Assembly (NCBI RefSeq): GCF_002291145.1
Contig: NZ_NTGE01000007.1
Location: 52,418 to 116,417 of the forward strand
DNA length: 64,000 nt
Direction of reading: 5' to 3'
Origin: Streptomyces sp. SA15
GTDB lineage: Bacteria > Actinomycetota > Actinomycetes > Streptomycetales > Streptomycetaceae
Shown here: one piece after another, positions 17,305-25,899 of the stretch
Position numbering within the stretch: position 1 is the stretch's first letter
Layout of the letters: each line of letters begins with the position of its first letter
The notes under the pieces: model-generated
Seen by the model: only the letters and a program-made list of their open reading frames with translations
Databases searched by the model: none
Told to the model about the DNA's origin: nothing
Translations under genes and position numbers: made by a program

Positions 17305-18045
17305 ATGGAGGCCCCGCCGGACAACGACGTGCTCTGGGCACGGTCGCTGCACTTCACCCACCGCGACGGCTCCCCCGGGCTGGTCGGCGTCTCGCTCGGC
17401 GTCCGCGAGGGCGAGGTCCTCGCCGTCGGCGGCCCGCGCGGCAGCGGCAAGACGACCCTGCTGCGGTGCCTGTCCGGCCTGGTCCCGGCGCATCGCGGCG
17501 AGGTCTGGTTCAACAGCGCCCCCGTGCACACCATGGGCCTGTTGGCCCGCGAGCGCCTCCGCCGCGACCGCTTCGGCTGGATCGACCCGGCCCCCGCCCT
17601 GGTCCCCGAGCTGAACGTCTGGGAGAACGCGGCGCTCCCCCTGATGCTGCGCGGCACCAGCCGCCGCCGTGCCAAGACGGCCGCGCTGGAGTGGCTGGAG
17701 CGCCTGGACATCGGCGACTGCGCCCGCAAACGCCCGCACGAACTGCGCCAGTCGGAACGCCAGCGCGTATGCATCGCGCGGGCCCTGGCCCCGGCCCCGA
17801 CGGTGCTGTTCGCGGACGAACCGACGGCCCCGCTGCACCGCGAGGACCGCACCCATGTGCTGCGCACCCTCACCACGGCAGCCCGCTCCCACGGCATCAC
17901 GGTGGTGCTGGCCACTCACGAGGCGGAGACGGCGGCCCTCGCCGACCGTACGGTGTCCCTGCTGGACGGGCGGCGCGTGAACACCGTTCACCTGCCCCCG
18001 GTCACCGAGACGGAAGGCCGGGCCACGTGCTCGCTCTCCGTCTGA
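17305..18045 (+). CDS. ABC transporter ATP-binding protein with degenerate signature motif
   Basis: 246 residues, FtsE/MacB/LolD-like layout. Walker A is GPRGSGKTT (about 43-51), Walker B TVLFADEPT, and a conserved His lies in the switch (LATHEAE). The LSGGQ signature is replaced by LRQSERQR, and the D-loop, normally GALD, reads APLHRED. Those changes usually lower or abolish ATP hydrolysis. The downstream membrane gene overlaps it by 19 bp, so the two form one transcription unit, presumably an ABC-type complex whose role is not recognisable. Confidence 0.85.
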   Translation: MEAPPDNDVLWARSLHFTHRDGSPGLVGVSLGVREGEVLAVGGPRGSGKTTLLRCLSGLVPAHRGEVWFNSAPVHTMGLLARERLRRDRFGWIDPAPALVPELNVWENAALPLMLRGTSRRRAKTAALEWLERLDIGDCARKRPHELRQSERQRVCIARALAPAPTVLFADEPTAPLHREDRTHVLRTLTTAARSHGITVVLATHEAETAALADRTVSLLDGRRVNTVHLPPVTETEGRATCSLSV

Positions 18046-19424
18046 CCCGCGGCGCCCACCCGGCCGTCCAACTCCGCCGTCTCCTGGTGGCGGCGGCATC
18101 GGCGGGCACGGGTTTCCTCCTCCTGTGCAGCCTCGGCTACGCCCTGAGCCACCCGGACGGCCCCGACGCCCCCCTCCTCCGCCTGGCCTGGTGCGCGACG
18201 CCGCTGGCCGCGACGGCCCACTTCGCGGTCGCGGTCGCCCGCACCGACCCGGCGGCCAGGCCCCGCCCCGGCCTCTCGGCGATCGGCCTCGGACCGGCCC
18301 GCCTGATGGCCGTCTCGGCGACGACGACGGCCCTGTCCTGCACGCTCGGCTCGATGCTCGCGCTGCTGGCTTTCCTCCACCTCCGCGGAGACCTGACGGG
18401 CATGCCGTTCGACGGCGCGGCAGCGGACTTCCTGGCAGCGGACAAGCCCTTGCCCCTCCCGGCTGCCCTGACCCTGCTGACGCTGGTACCGACGATCGCG
18501 TCGATGGCGGTGGCGGTGGCACTGGCGCCGCGGGACGACAGGCCGGCGGCATCGACACGCGCCCGGTCGTACGGCCGCTTCGGCGCGTACGGCAGGTCGG
18601 GGATGCGGGAGACGTTCGGGGCGTACGGCCGCTTCGGCGCACGCTTCCGCCCTACCGCGGACGGCCGCCGCCGACAGGCTGTCGGCAGTCGTGCCGCCGG
18701 GGCGGTGCCGCAGAAGGACGCCACCCCGCAAGCGCCGGATCCCGCGGCCGACCCCTCGGCCGCGACCTCGGACAACGAGAGCGCCGACCTGAACACCGTC
18801 GTCCTCCCTCCACCGCCCCGAGAGGCGCCCCGAGGCCTCCCCTGGGGCATCGCCGTACTCGCCGCGGGCCTGGCCGTGGAGGCATACACCGGCCGCACCG
18901 AACCCGCCCCCACCCTCACCATGCCCGGCGGCCTGGGCGGAGCCCCTTCCGTCCTCGTCGGCTGGAGCCTCACCGCCCTCGGCCTGGCCCTCGCCGGCCC
19001 CGGCCTCACCCACCTCTGCGGACGCCTCCTCCAGGCCGCCCGCCCCGGCGCCCTCCGCCTCCTCGCCGGCCGGATCCTCATGGCGGAAGCCACCCGCATC
19101 GGCCGCCCCCTCGGCGTCGTCTGCGCGGTGGCGTCGGGGACGTACGCCATGATCGGGGTGGACGGCACGGACGAACCGTCGTTCGGCCCGCTCACCACCC
19201 TCGGCCTGCTCCTGGTCACCGGCTGCACGGTCGCTACGCTCCTCACGGCCGCCGTAGAGGCCAGGCAGGCCCGCGCCGACACCACGGCCGCACTGGTCCG
19301 GCTCGGTGCCCCCACGACGTTGCTGCGCAGCGCCGCCGCTCTCCGCGCCGGCGCGCTGCTGGCCCTGTTCGGGCCGCTCACGCTGATCATCGCCGAGCTG
19401 GCGGCGCTTCCGCTGACCCGCTGA
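18027..19424 (+). CDS. Multi-pass membrane protein, probable partner of the upstream ATPase
   Basis: 465 residues from the GTG at 18027 (GGAAGG 9 bases upstream), overlapping the end of the ATPase gene. About ten hydrophobic segments are visible: four before residue 170 and five or six after residue 275. They are split by a long hydrophilic loop (about 175-270) with repeated YGRFGAYGR-type motifs and a Pro/Ala/Asp-rich stretch. The overall layout recalls FtsX/MacB-type permeases with a cytoplasmic insertion, but no confident family match is made. Function unknown. Confidence 0.7.
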   Translation: MLALRLTRGAHPAVQLRRLLVAAASAGTGFLLLCSLGYALSHPDGPDAPLLRLAWCATPLAATAHFAVAVARTDPAARPRPGLSAIGLGPARLMAVSATTTALSCTLGSMLALLAFLHLRGDLTGMPFDGAAADFLAADKPLPLPAALTLLTLVPTIASMAVAVALAPRDDRPAASTRARSYGRFGAYGRSGMRETFGAYGRFGARFRPTADGRRRQAVGSRAAGAVPQKDATPQAPDPAADPSAATSDNESADLNTVVLPPPPREAPRGLPWGIAVLAAGLAVEAYTGRTEPAPTLTMPGGLGGAPSVLVGWSLTALGLALAGPGLTHLCGRLLQAARPGALRLLAGRILMAEATRIGRPLGVVCAVASGTYAMIGVDGTDEPSFGPLTTLGLLLVTGCTVATLLTAAVEARQARADTTAALVRLGAPTTLLRSAAALRAGALLALFGPLTLIIAELAALPLTR

Positions 19425-19527
19425 AATCTGTACGAAGAATCCGTACGAAAAAATCTCCGACGGCCGATGAGTTCCGCCGAGGTGCCCGGTCTACCCACCG
19501 AACATCACAACCCGATGGGAGAGACCG

Positions 19528-19941
19528 ATGACCGCGTACCAGCAGATGATCTTCGTGAACATGGCCGTCAACGACCTCGACGCCTCGAAGAAGTTCTTCA
19601 CGGAGCTCGGCTACACGATCAACGCGCAGTTCAGCGACGAGAACACCGCCTCCGTCGTCATCAGCGACGCCATCGTCGCGATGGTGCACACCAAGGAGCG
19701 CTATGCCGAGTTCACGAAGAAGGAGATCGTGGACGCGAAGAAGAGCAGCGAAGTGCTCCTGGCGCTGAGCGCCGAGAGCCGCGAAAAGGTCGACGAGCTG
19801 GTCGAGAAGGCACTCGCGGCGGGCGGCTCCCTGGCGGGCGAGACGCAGGACCACGGCTTCATGTACGGCCGCTCCTTCGACGACCCGGACGGCCACACCT
19901 GGGAGGTCGTGTGGATGGACCCGTCTGCCATCGAGGGCTGA
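19528..19941 (+). CDS. VOC family (glyoxalase/bleomycin-resistance fold) protein
   Basis: 137 residues; ATG at 19528 with GGGAGAG just upstream. It has paired beta-alpha-beta-beta modules typical of the vicinal oxygen chelate fold: an opening MIFVNMAVNDLDASKKFFTELGY and a closing FDDPDGHTWEVVWMDP with the conserved C-terminal metal-ligand-type region. It is of PhnB/lactoylglutathione-lyase-like size. The family includes dioxygenases, isomerases and resistance proteins, so the reaction is not assigned. It sits alone between the ABC pair and the LOG-family gene. Confidence 0.85.
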   Translation: MTAYQQMIFVNMAVNDLDASKKFFTELGYTINAQFSDENTASVVISDAIVAMVHTKERYAEFTKKEIVDAKKSSEVLLALSAESREKVDELVEKALAAGGSLAGETQDHGFMYGRSFDDPDGHTWEVVWMDPSAIEG

Positions 19942-19954
19942 CCCACACGGCGCC

Positions 19955-19969
19955 TAGCATGGGCGGGTG
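19955..19969 (+). promoter_or_regulatory. Leaderless-type -10 element and GTG start of the LOG-family gene
   Basis: TAGCAT at 19955-19960 fits the TAnnnT -10 pattern and is followed by six bases (GGGCGG) and the GTG at 19967. Transcription would begin at or next to the start codon, which supports this start over the ATG at 19976. Confidence 0.6.
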
Positions 19970-21088
19970 CAGACCATGCCCGCCCATGCGGCCCACCACA
20001 GCGACCGTGAGATCGAGACCCTCGAGGAGTTCGACGCGACCGTCTCGGCCCGCGGCACCCTCGCCGGATTCCGTGTCCAGGCCGTCGATCTGACGGACCG
20101 TACGCGGGAGTTGCTCGCCACCGACACCGCGGGCGCCGTATTCCTCGGCTGCCCCATGCGGGAGGACGCGGCCGCCAAGATCCGCGCGGACGGCGCCCTG
20201 GTCTTCCCGCCCGTGCCCGACCTGCCCTTCGACCCGTACCGGGGCCTGGTCTACTCCCCCGACGAGCTCTTCGAGTTCCTGGCGGACGGCTACGAGCTCA
20301 CGCCCGACGCCCTCGCGTACACCTGGTTTCAGCGGACCAAGGCCGACGGCGACATCTTCGCCTCGATGCTGCGCGCGATCCACGACGACTCCGTCTCCGA
20401 CGCCCTCGACGAACTCCTCGTCGGCGCCCGGGTGGTGGGCGTGATGGGCGGCCACGCGATGGCCCGCGGCACGGAGGCCTACGCCGGTGCCGCGCGTCTC
20501 GGCCGGGAACTGGCCCGCGCCGGGTTCACCGTGGCCACCGGCGGCGGCCCGGGCGCGATGGAGGCGGCGAACCTCGGCGCGTACGCGGCTCCGTTCGACG
20601 ACGAGATGCTGACCGAGTCGCTCCGACTCCTCGCGAAGTCCCCGAAGTTCACGCCCTCGATCACCGAGTGGGCGAGGGCCGCCTTCGAGGTGCGCACCCG
20701 CTGGCCGAAGGGCGGCCCCTCCGTCGGCATCCCCACCTGGTTCTACGGCCACGAGCCGCCGAACGCCTTCGCGTCGCACATCGCCAAGTACTTCGCCAAC
20801 GCCACCCGCGAGGACGGCCTGCTGGCCCGCTCCACCGCGGGCGTGGTGTTCCTGCCGGGAGCCGCCGGCACCGTACAGGAGATCTTCGACAACGCGACGC
20901 CCAACTACTACGAGTCGCGTGGCGAGCCCACGCCGATGGTCCTGGTCGACCGCGCGCACTGGACGGAGAAGCTTCCCACCTGGCCCCTGCTCCGGGCGCT
21001 CGCGCGGGAGCGGTCGATGGAGTCCCGAATCGCCCTTGTTGACCGGATCGAGGAGGCTCCCGAGGCGTTGAAACGTCTCGGTGGTTAA
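19967..21088 (+). CDS. LOG family / Rossmann-fold nucleotide-binding protein
   Basis: 373 residues. The central Rossmann region has VGVMGGHAMARGT (about 150-162) and TGGGPGAMEAANLGA (about 183-197), characteristic of the lysine-decarboxylase-like/LOG superfamily. The usual PGGxGTxxE phosphoribohydrolase motif appears as PGAAGTVQE, so the second Gly is changed. The N-terminal 140 residues are an extension beyond short LOG enzymes. Known LOG proteins cleave cytokinin nucleotides; because of the altered motif and extension the substrate here is open. The leaderless-type promoter supports the GTG at 19967. Confidence 0.8.
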   Translation: MQTMPAHAAHHSDREIETLEEFDATVSARGTLAGFRVQAVDLTDRTRELLATDTAGAVFLGCPMREDAAAKIRADGALVFPPVPDLPFDPYRGLVYSPDELFEFLADGYELTPDALAYTWFQRTKADGDIFASMLRAIHDDSVSDALDELLVGARVVGVMGGHAMARGTEAYAGAARLGRELARAGFTVATGGGPGAMEAANLGAYAAPFDDEMLTESLRLLAKSPKFTPSITEWARAAFEVRTRWPKGGPSVGIPTWFYGHEPPNAFASHIAKYFANATREDGLLARSTAGVVFLPGAAGTVQEIFDNATPNYYESRGEPTPMVLVDRAHWTEKLPTWPLLRALARERSMESRIALVDRIEEAPEALKRLGG

Positions 21089-21126
21089 TAAGACGGCAAA
21101 GGCGAGCTCCGCAGAGCCCCTATGCG

Positions 21127-21154
21127 TTGACACTCCTTATGCAGCGCTTATAGA
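21127..21154 (+). promoter_or_regulatory. Near-consensus vegetative promoter for the LAETG surface protein
   Basis: TTGACA at 21127-21132 and TATAGA at 21149-21154 are separated by 16 bp, a close match to the principal-sigma (HrdB) consensus. The expected start near 21161 leaves an untranslated leader of about 75 bases before the GTG at 21237. Confidence 0.8.
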
Positions 21155-21169
21155 CCTGTGAGACTCCTG

Positions 21170-21196
21170 GGGATGCTGATGTCACATCACCATCCC
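21170..21196 (+). promoter_or_regulatory. Hairpin in the 5' leader of the LAETG surface protein mRNA
   Basis: GGGATGCTGATG (21170-21181) and CATCACCATCCC (21185-21196) pair over 12 positions with one C-C mismatch and a 3-base loop. It lies in the predicted leader, 40 bases before the start codon, and could stabilise the mRNA or regulate expression. Confidence 0.55.
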
Positions 21197-21236
21197 GCCC
21201 ACCCCCCCGCAGTTGCGCAACTCGTAAAGGACAAAC

Positions 21237-21932
21237 GTGTCCATAACTCGCCGTACCGTCGCACGTTCCGTGCGCATCCTCGGTGTCGCCTCCGCCTCGG
21301 CCGCGCTCGCGCTCGGTGCCGCCGGCAACGCGCTCGCCTGCAACATCAACGAGTTCTCCGCCGAAGCGAAGTGCGACGGCAAGAAGGGCGTCATCACCGT
21401 CACCGACGTCGACCCCGCCGGCATCCCGGCCACCGTCTCCGTGTTCCTGGAGAACAACGGGGCCGACGTGAAGAAGGTCGGCGAGCAGGTGGTCGAGGGC
21501 TCGCGCGAAGGCGTCACCATCACCTTCACCGAGAACTGGAAGCCGAACGCCGAGTACCGCGTCCACGTCAAGGCCGCGGGCTACGTCGACGAGGACATCA
21601 AGCCGAACCTGATCACCCCGGCCACGGCCTGCAAGGCGGACGAGAAGCCGACCCCGACGCCCACCCCGACGCCGTCGGACTCCGCCTCGACTCCGGCGGC
21701 CGAGGAGCCCGGCGCCCCGGCCCCGACGCCCTCGGCTAGCGAGAGCACCACGCCCGCGGCGGCCACCCCGAGCAACGCGCCGTCCCCGGCGGCCAATGAC
21801 TCCAACCTCGCCGAGACGGGTTCGAACTCCAACACCGGCATCATCGCCGGCATCGCGGTCCTCCTGGTCGCGATCGGCGGCGGCGCCGTGTTCTTCGGCA
21901 TGCGCCGTCGCGGCTCGAGCAACGGCCGCTGA
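21237..21932 (+). CDS. LAETG-type sortase-anchored cell-surface protein
   Basis: 231 residues; GTG at 21237 with AAAGGA 5-6 bases upstream. A signal peptide ([20 protein letters not shown], cleavage after about residue 32) is followed by a roughly 100-residue domain with two Cys. A Pro/Thr/Ser/Ala linker with PTPTPTP repeats comes next, then LAETG at 191-195, a 21-residue hydrophobic span and a basic tail (RRRGSSNGR). This is the cell-wall sorting signal of class E sortases, so the protein should be covalently attached to peptidoglycan. Its function is unknown. A strong promoter precedes it and a hairpin follows. Confidence 0.9.
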   Translation: MSITRRTVARSVRILGVASASAALALGAAGNALACNINEFSAEAKCDGKKGVITVTDVDPAGIPATVSVFLENNGADVKKVGEQVVEGSREGVTITFTENWKPNAEYRVHVKAAGYVDEDIKPNLITPATACKADEKPTPTPTPTPSDSASTPAAEEPGAPAPTPSASESTTPAAATPSNAPSPAANDSNLAETGSNSNTGIIAGIAVLLVAIGGGAVFFGMRRRGSSNGR

Positions 21933-21954
21933 CGTCCGCTCCGCACACCGCTGT

Positions 21955-21981
21955 GGCCCGTCCCCACTCAGGGGGCGGGCC
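21955..21981. terminator. Stem-loop between the convergent surface-protein and thiamine ABC genes
   Basis: GGCCCGTCCCC (21955-21965) pairs with GGGGGCGGGCC (21971-21981) over 11 positions including one wobble pair, with a 5-base loop. It lies 22 bp after the surface-protein stop and 45 bp past the ATPase stop on the other strand. Confidence 0.8.
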
Positions 21982-22026
21982 GCCGTCGGTCGCCCACTCC
22001 AGCCAGAACGGCGGTGAGCGGGCCCC

Positions 22027-23061
22027 TCAGCTCGGGGGTTCCCACCCGAGCACGACGATTTCCGCCCCGTCGAACTCCACCCCCACCATGTCCCCGACCT
22101 CCGGCGCCTCCCGCAGCGCACACGCCGCCTCCAGCCGAGGCGCGTCCTCCGGCTGGAGGTGTACGGCGACATGGGTGCCCTTGAACGTCCGCGCGGCCAC
22201 CACGCAGGGCAGCCCCTCCTCCGCGCCCACGAGCCGCACGCCCGCGGGCCGCACCAGCACACAGCGCACCCCCTGCGCGGCCCCCGCGGGGACCGGCACC
22301 TTGCCCCACGGCGTGTCTGCGGCCTCCCCGACGACCGTCCCCTCGACCACGTTCTCGAAGCCGAGGAACCGGGCCACGAACTCGTCCGCCGGCCGCTGCC
22401 AGACCTCAAGGGGCGTACCGGACTGGGCGATCCGCCCGTCCCGCATCACCACGACCCGGTCGGCGAGCGCGAAGGCCTCGCCCTGGTCGTGTGTCACGGC
22501 GAGCACGGTGGTGCCCAACCGGCCGAAGAGCTCCCGCAGTTCGACCACCAGCCGTTCCCGCAGCGAACGGTCCAGCTGCCCGAGCGGCTCGTCCAGCATC
22601 AGCAGCCGCGGCCGGGGCGCGAGCGCCCGGGCCAGCGCCACCCGCTGCTGCTCACCGCCGGACAGCGCGGCCACCGCCCGGCGTCCGGCACCCGGAAGCC
22701 CGACCAGTTCCAGCAACTCCCGTACGCGCTCCTGCTGTTCAGCGCGCGCAGCGCCATGCATCCGCAGCCCGAACGCCACGTTCCCCCCCACATCACGCTG
22801 CGGGAACAGCTGATGGTCCTGGAACATCAGCCCGACCCCCCGCTTGTGGGCAGGCACGCCCGCCTGGTCGCGCCCGTCGAGCAACACCCGACCGCCATCC
22901 AGGTGTTGCAGCCCGGCCACCGCCCGAAGCAGCGTCGACTTGCCGCTGCCACTGGGCCCCAGCACGCACACGACCTCGTGCTCGGCGACATCGAGAGCGA
23001 CCCCGTCCAGCGCGGCCCGCCCGCCGAACCGTACCGTCGCGTCCTCAAGGCTCAGCAGCAT
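22027..23061 (-). CDS. ABC transporter ATP-binding protein of the thiamine importer
   Basis: 344 residues. Walker A GPSGSGKST (35-43), LSGGE signature (133-137), Walker B LLMLDE (153-158) and the switch His in VTHDQGEAFALADRV are all intact. A C-terminal TOBE-like extension of about 100 residues follows, as in Fe3+/thiamine/spermidine-type ATPases. Its ATG at 23061 is immediately upstream of the permease stop at 23062, so it is the last gene of the thiB-permease-ATPase operon. Specificity is inferred from the thiamine-binding protein and the TPP riboswitch that heads the operon. Confidence 0.88.
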   Translation of the reverse strand: MLLSLEDATVRFGGRAALDGVALDVAEHEVVCVLGPSGSGKSTLLRAVAGLQHLDGGRVLLDGRDQAGVPAHKRGVGLMFQDHQLFPQRDVGGNVAFGLRMHGAARAEQQERVRELLELVGLPGAGRRAVAALSGGEQQRVALARALAPRPRLLMLDEPLGQLDRSLRERLVVELRELFGRLGTTVLAVTHDQGEAFALADRVVVMRDGRIAQSGTPLEVWQRPADEFVARFLGFENVVEGTVVGEAADTPWGKVPVPAGAAQGVRCVLVRPAGVRLVGAEEGLPCVVAARTFKGTHVAVHLQPEDAPRLEAACALREAPEVGDMVGVEFDGAEIVVLGWEPPS

Positions 23062-24741
23062 CTAGAACTCCCCGGTCCGGTCGGTACGCAGCCGCTCCAG
23101 CACCAGCAGCGCCACCGCGCACACCACCATCAGAATCGTGGAAAGGGCCATTGCCTGGCCGTAGTTGAGTTCGCCCGCCCGCCCCAGCAGCCGCGCCACG
23201 GCGACCGGCAGTGTCGGATTGTCGGGCCGCGCGATGAACACCGTCGCCCCGAACTCCCCCAGCGACACCGCGAACGCGAACCCCGCCGCGATCAGCAGCG
23301 CCCGCCGCACCATCGGCAGATCGACCTCGCGCCACACCCGCCACGGCGACGCCCCGAGCACGGCCGCCGCCTCCCGCAGCCGCTGGTCCACCGCCCGCAG
23401 CACGGGCAGCATGGTCCGTACGACGAAGGGGACCCCGACCAGCGCCTGCGCGAGCGGCACCAGGATCCAGGAGGCCCTGAGGTCCAGCGGCGGCTCGTCC
23501 AGGGCGATCAGGAACCCGAACCCGACGGTCACCGCGGACACCCCGAGGGGCAGCATCAGCAACGCGTCGAACCCGCGCACGAACCGGCCCGCGTCCCGCC
23601 GCGTCAACGCGGCCGCGGCCAGACCGCCGATCACCACGGCGATGGCGGTGGCGGCGACGGCGTACTGCAGCGAGTTGCCGATCGCGTCGATCGGCGGTAC
23701 GAGGAAGATCCCGCCCTCTTCGCTGGTCAGCGCCCGGTAGAAGCCGAAATCGGGCGCGTCGAACGACCGCTGCACCAGCACGGCGAGCGGCAGAAGGAGG
23801 AGTACGACGATGGTGACGAGGACGCCGGCCAGCAGCGCCCACTGCCCCGCCCCGCGCGGTCGCCGCGCCGTCGCGGACGCGTCCACCAGGCGCAGGGCGC
23901 TCTCCCGCCGCCGTACGGTCCACGCGTGCAGGGCGAGGATCGCGCCCACCGCCAGGAACTGGATCAGCGTCAGCACGGCGGCCGTGGGCAGGTCGAAGAT
24001 CTCGGATGTCTGCCGGTAGATCTCCACTTCGAGGGTCGAGAAGGTCGGCCCGCCGAGGATCTGCACGACACCGAAGGACGTGAAGGTGAAGAGGAAGACC
24101 ATGAGCGCGGCGGCGGCCACGGCGGGCGCGAGCGCGGGCAGGGTGACCGTCCGCCAGGCCGCGAGCCGTGACGCGCCGAGCATGCGCGCGGCCTCCTCCT
24201 GGCGCGGGTCGAGCTGCGCCCAGAGCCCGCCGACGGTCCGTACGACCACCGCGTAGTTGAAGAACACGTGCGCGAGCAGGATCGCCCACACGGTCGTGTC
24301 GAGGCGTACGCCCCACAGTTCGTCCATCAGCCCGCCGCGGCCGACGAGTGCCAGGAACGCCGTACCCACGACGACCGTCGGCAGGACGAAGGGCACGATC
24401 ACCACGGCCCGCAGAATCTGCTTGCCAGGGAACTCGAAGCGGGCGAAGACATAGGCACCGGGCAGCGCGACCAGCAACGTCAGCGCGGTGGAGACGAGCG
24501 CCTGCCAGGTGGTGAACCACAGGACATGCCGGATGTCGGACTGCCCGAGCACCTCCCACAGACGCCCGAACTGCCACGCCCCGTCGACCCGAAGACCGCG
24601 CGCGACGATCGCGGCGACGGGGTAGGCGAAGAAGACCGCGAAGAACGCGACGGGCACAGCAACGAGGCCGAGCCGCGCCGCCGCGCTCCTGCGGGTCCTG
24701 GCCGCTACTTCAGTACGAGCGAGGTCCACGACTTGACCCAC
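23062..24741 (-). CDS. thiP: Two-domain ABC permease of the thiamine importer (ThiP-like)
   Basis: 559 residues made of two homologous permease halves of about six membrane spans each, as in ThiP and FbpB. EAA-type loops occur once per half: DPRQEEAARMLGASRLAAW near 175-195 and DQRLREAAAVLGASPWRVW near 445-465. The GTG at 24741 lies inside the end of the binding-protein gene (37-bp overlap); a GTG at 24729 is an alternative. The fused layout means one polypeptide forms the whole channel. Thiamine specificity follows from the neighbouring binding protein and riboswitch. Confidence 0.9.
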   Translation of the reverse strand: MGQVVDLARTEVAARTRRSAAARLGLVAVPVAFFAVFFAYPVAAIVARGLRVDGAWQFGRLWEVLGQSDIRHVLWFTTWQALVSTALTLLVALPGAYVFARFEFPGKQILRAVVIVPFVLPTVVVGTAFLALVGRGGLMDELWGVRLDTTVWAILLAHVFFNYAVVVRTVGGLWAQLDPRQEEAARMLGASRLAAWRTVTLPALAPAVAAAALMVFLFTFTSFGVVQILGGPTFSTLEVEIYRQTSEIFDLPTAAVLTLIQFLAVGAILALHAWTVRRRESALRLVDASATARRPRGAGQWALLAGVLVTIVVLLLLPLAVLVQRSFDAPDFGFYRALTSEEGGIFLVPPIDAIGNSLQYAVAATAIAVVIGGLAAAALTRRDAGRFVRGFDALLMLPLGVSAVTVGFGFLIALDEPPLDLRASWILVPLAQALVGVPFVVRTMLPVLRAVDQRLREAAAVLGASPWRVWREVDLPMVRRALLIAAGFAFAVSLGEFGATVFIARPDNPTLPVAVARLLGRAGELNYGQAMALSTILMVVCAVALLVLERLRTDRTGEF

Positions 24742-25790
24742 TGGTCACGGTTCTCGGCGATCTTGTCCGGGGCCATGGTCTCGGGATCCTTGGCCTGCGG
24801 CCCGTACTTCGTGAACTCGGCCGGCACCTGGGCGCCCTGGCGCACCGGGTAGACGAACATGTTCAACGGCATGTCCTCCTGGAACTCCTCGGTGAGCAGG
24901 AAGTCGAGGAGCGCCTTGCCGCCCTTGGCGTTCTCGGCGTTGCTCAGCAGGCCCGCGTACTCGACCTGCCGGAAGCAGGTGCCGGTGGCGACGCCCGTGG
25001 GAGCGGTAGTCGGCTTGGGGTCGGCGTAGATCACCTCGGCGGGCGGCGAGGAGGCGTAGGAGACGACGAGCGGCCGGTCCGCCTTGGCCTGCTTGCCGCC
25101 GGCCGAGCCGGAGAACTCCTCGTTGTAGGCCTGCTCCCAGCCGTCGACGACCTTCACGCCGTTGGCCTTGAGCTTCTTCCAGTAGTCCTGCCAGCCGTTG
25201 TCGCCGTACTCGGCGGCGGTACCGAGGAGGAACCCGAGCCCCGGCGAGGAGGTGGAGGCATTCTCCGTGACGAGCAGGTTCTTGTACTCGGGCTTGATCA
25301 GGTCGTCGAAGGAGGTCGGCGGGGTCAGCTTGTGCTCGCTGAAGTAGGCCTTGTCGTAGTTGACGCAGATGTCGCCGGTGTCGATCGGCGTGACCCGGTG
25401 CTTGTCCTGGTCGACCCGGTACTTGGGGAGAACCTGGTCGGAGCCCTTCGCCTCGTACGACTGGAACAGGCCGTTGTCCAGCGCGCGCGACAGCAAGGTG
25501 TTGTCGACGCCGAAGAAGACGTCGCCCTGCGGATTGTCCTTGGTGAGGATGGCCTTGTTGACGGCCTGCCCGGCGTCGCCGTCCTTGAGGACCCGGACCT
25601 TGTAGCCGGACCGCTTCTCGAAGTCCGCGAGGACGTTCTTCGACACGGCCCACGAGTCGTGGCTGACGAGGGTCACGGTCTTGGACTCACCGCTGCCGCC
25701 GCTGCCGCCGCTGTCGGACGACCCGCAGGCGGACAGGGTGACCAGCCCCAGCCCGACGGCCAGGACCGTGACCTTCTTGGTGATGCTCAC
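24705..25790 (-). CDS. thiB: Thiamine ABC transporter substrate-binding lipoprotein
   Basis: 361 residues. The GTG at 25790 follows an AGGAGGA Shine-Dalgarno sequence with 6-base spacing. The N-terminus is a lipoprotein signal (TKKVTVLAVGLGLVTLSAC, lipobox LSAC) followed by a Ser/Gly linker. The mature protein matches the TbpA/ThiB family: VTLVSHDSWAVSK at the start, IDTGDICVNYDKAYF and SYASSPPAEVIYAD. It captures thiamine or its phosphates outside the membrane for the downstream permease. Control by a TPP riboswitch in its leader supports the assignment. Confidence 0.92.
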   Translation of the reverse strand: MSITKKVTVLAVGLGLVTLSACGSSDSGGSGGSGESKTVTLVSHDSWAVSKNVLADFEKRSGYKVRVLKDGDAGQAVNKAILTKDNPQGDVFFGVDNTLLSRALDNGLFQSYEAKGSDQVLPKYRVDQDKHRVTPIDTGDICVNYDKAYFSEHKLTPPTSFDDLIKPEYKNLLVTENASTSSPGLGFLLGTAAEYGDNGWQDYWKKLKANGVKVVDGWEQAYNEEFSGSAGGKQAKADRPLVVSYASSPPAEVIYADPKPTTAPTGVATGTCFRQVEYAGLLSNAENAKGGKALLDFLLTEEFQEDMPLNMFVYPVRQGAQVPAEFTKYGPQAKDPETMAPDKIAENRDQWVKSWTSLVLK

Positions 25791-25825
25791 TGAATTCCTC
25801 CTGGGATGGACCAGGAAGAGACGCG

Positions 25826-25877
25826 GCCCTGCCCGGGACCTTCGGAGTTCAGAGAATCCGCGGGCCCCGGGCAGGGC
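25826..25877 (-). terminator. Expression-platform hairpin between the TPP riboswitch and thiB
   Basis: GCCCTGCCCGGG (25826-25837) is perfectly complementary to CCCGGGCAGGGC (25866-25877), and the stem extends inward by two more pairs after one mismatch. It sits between the riboswitch and the thiB ribosome-binding site. It could be the ligand-controlled terminator or a helix controlling access to the start; there is no U-run. Confidence 0.65.
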
Positions 25878-25899
25878 GCAACAGCTCGAGTGATGACCG

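Noticed and set aside
22159..24171. A 670-residue frame opposite the thiamine ABC genes
   Set aside because: Low-complexity His/Arg/Gln composition and complete overlap with two well-supported transporter genes.
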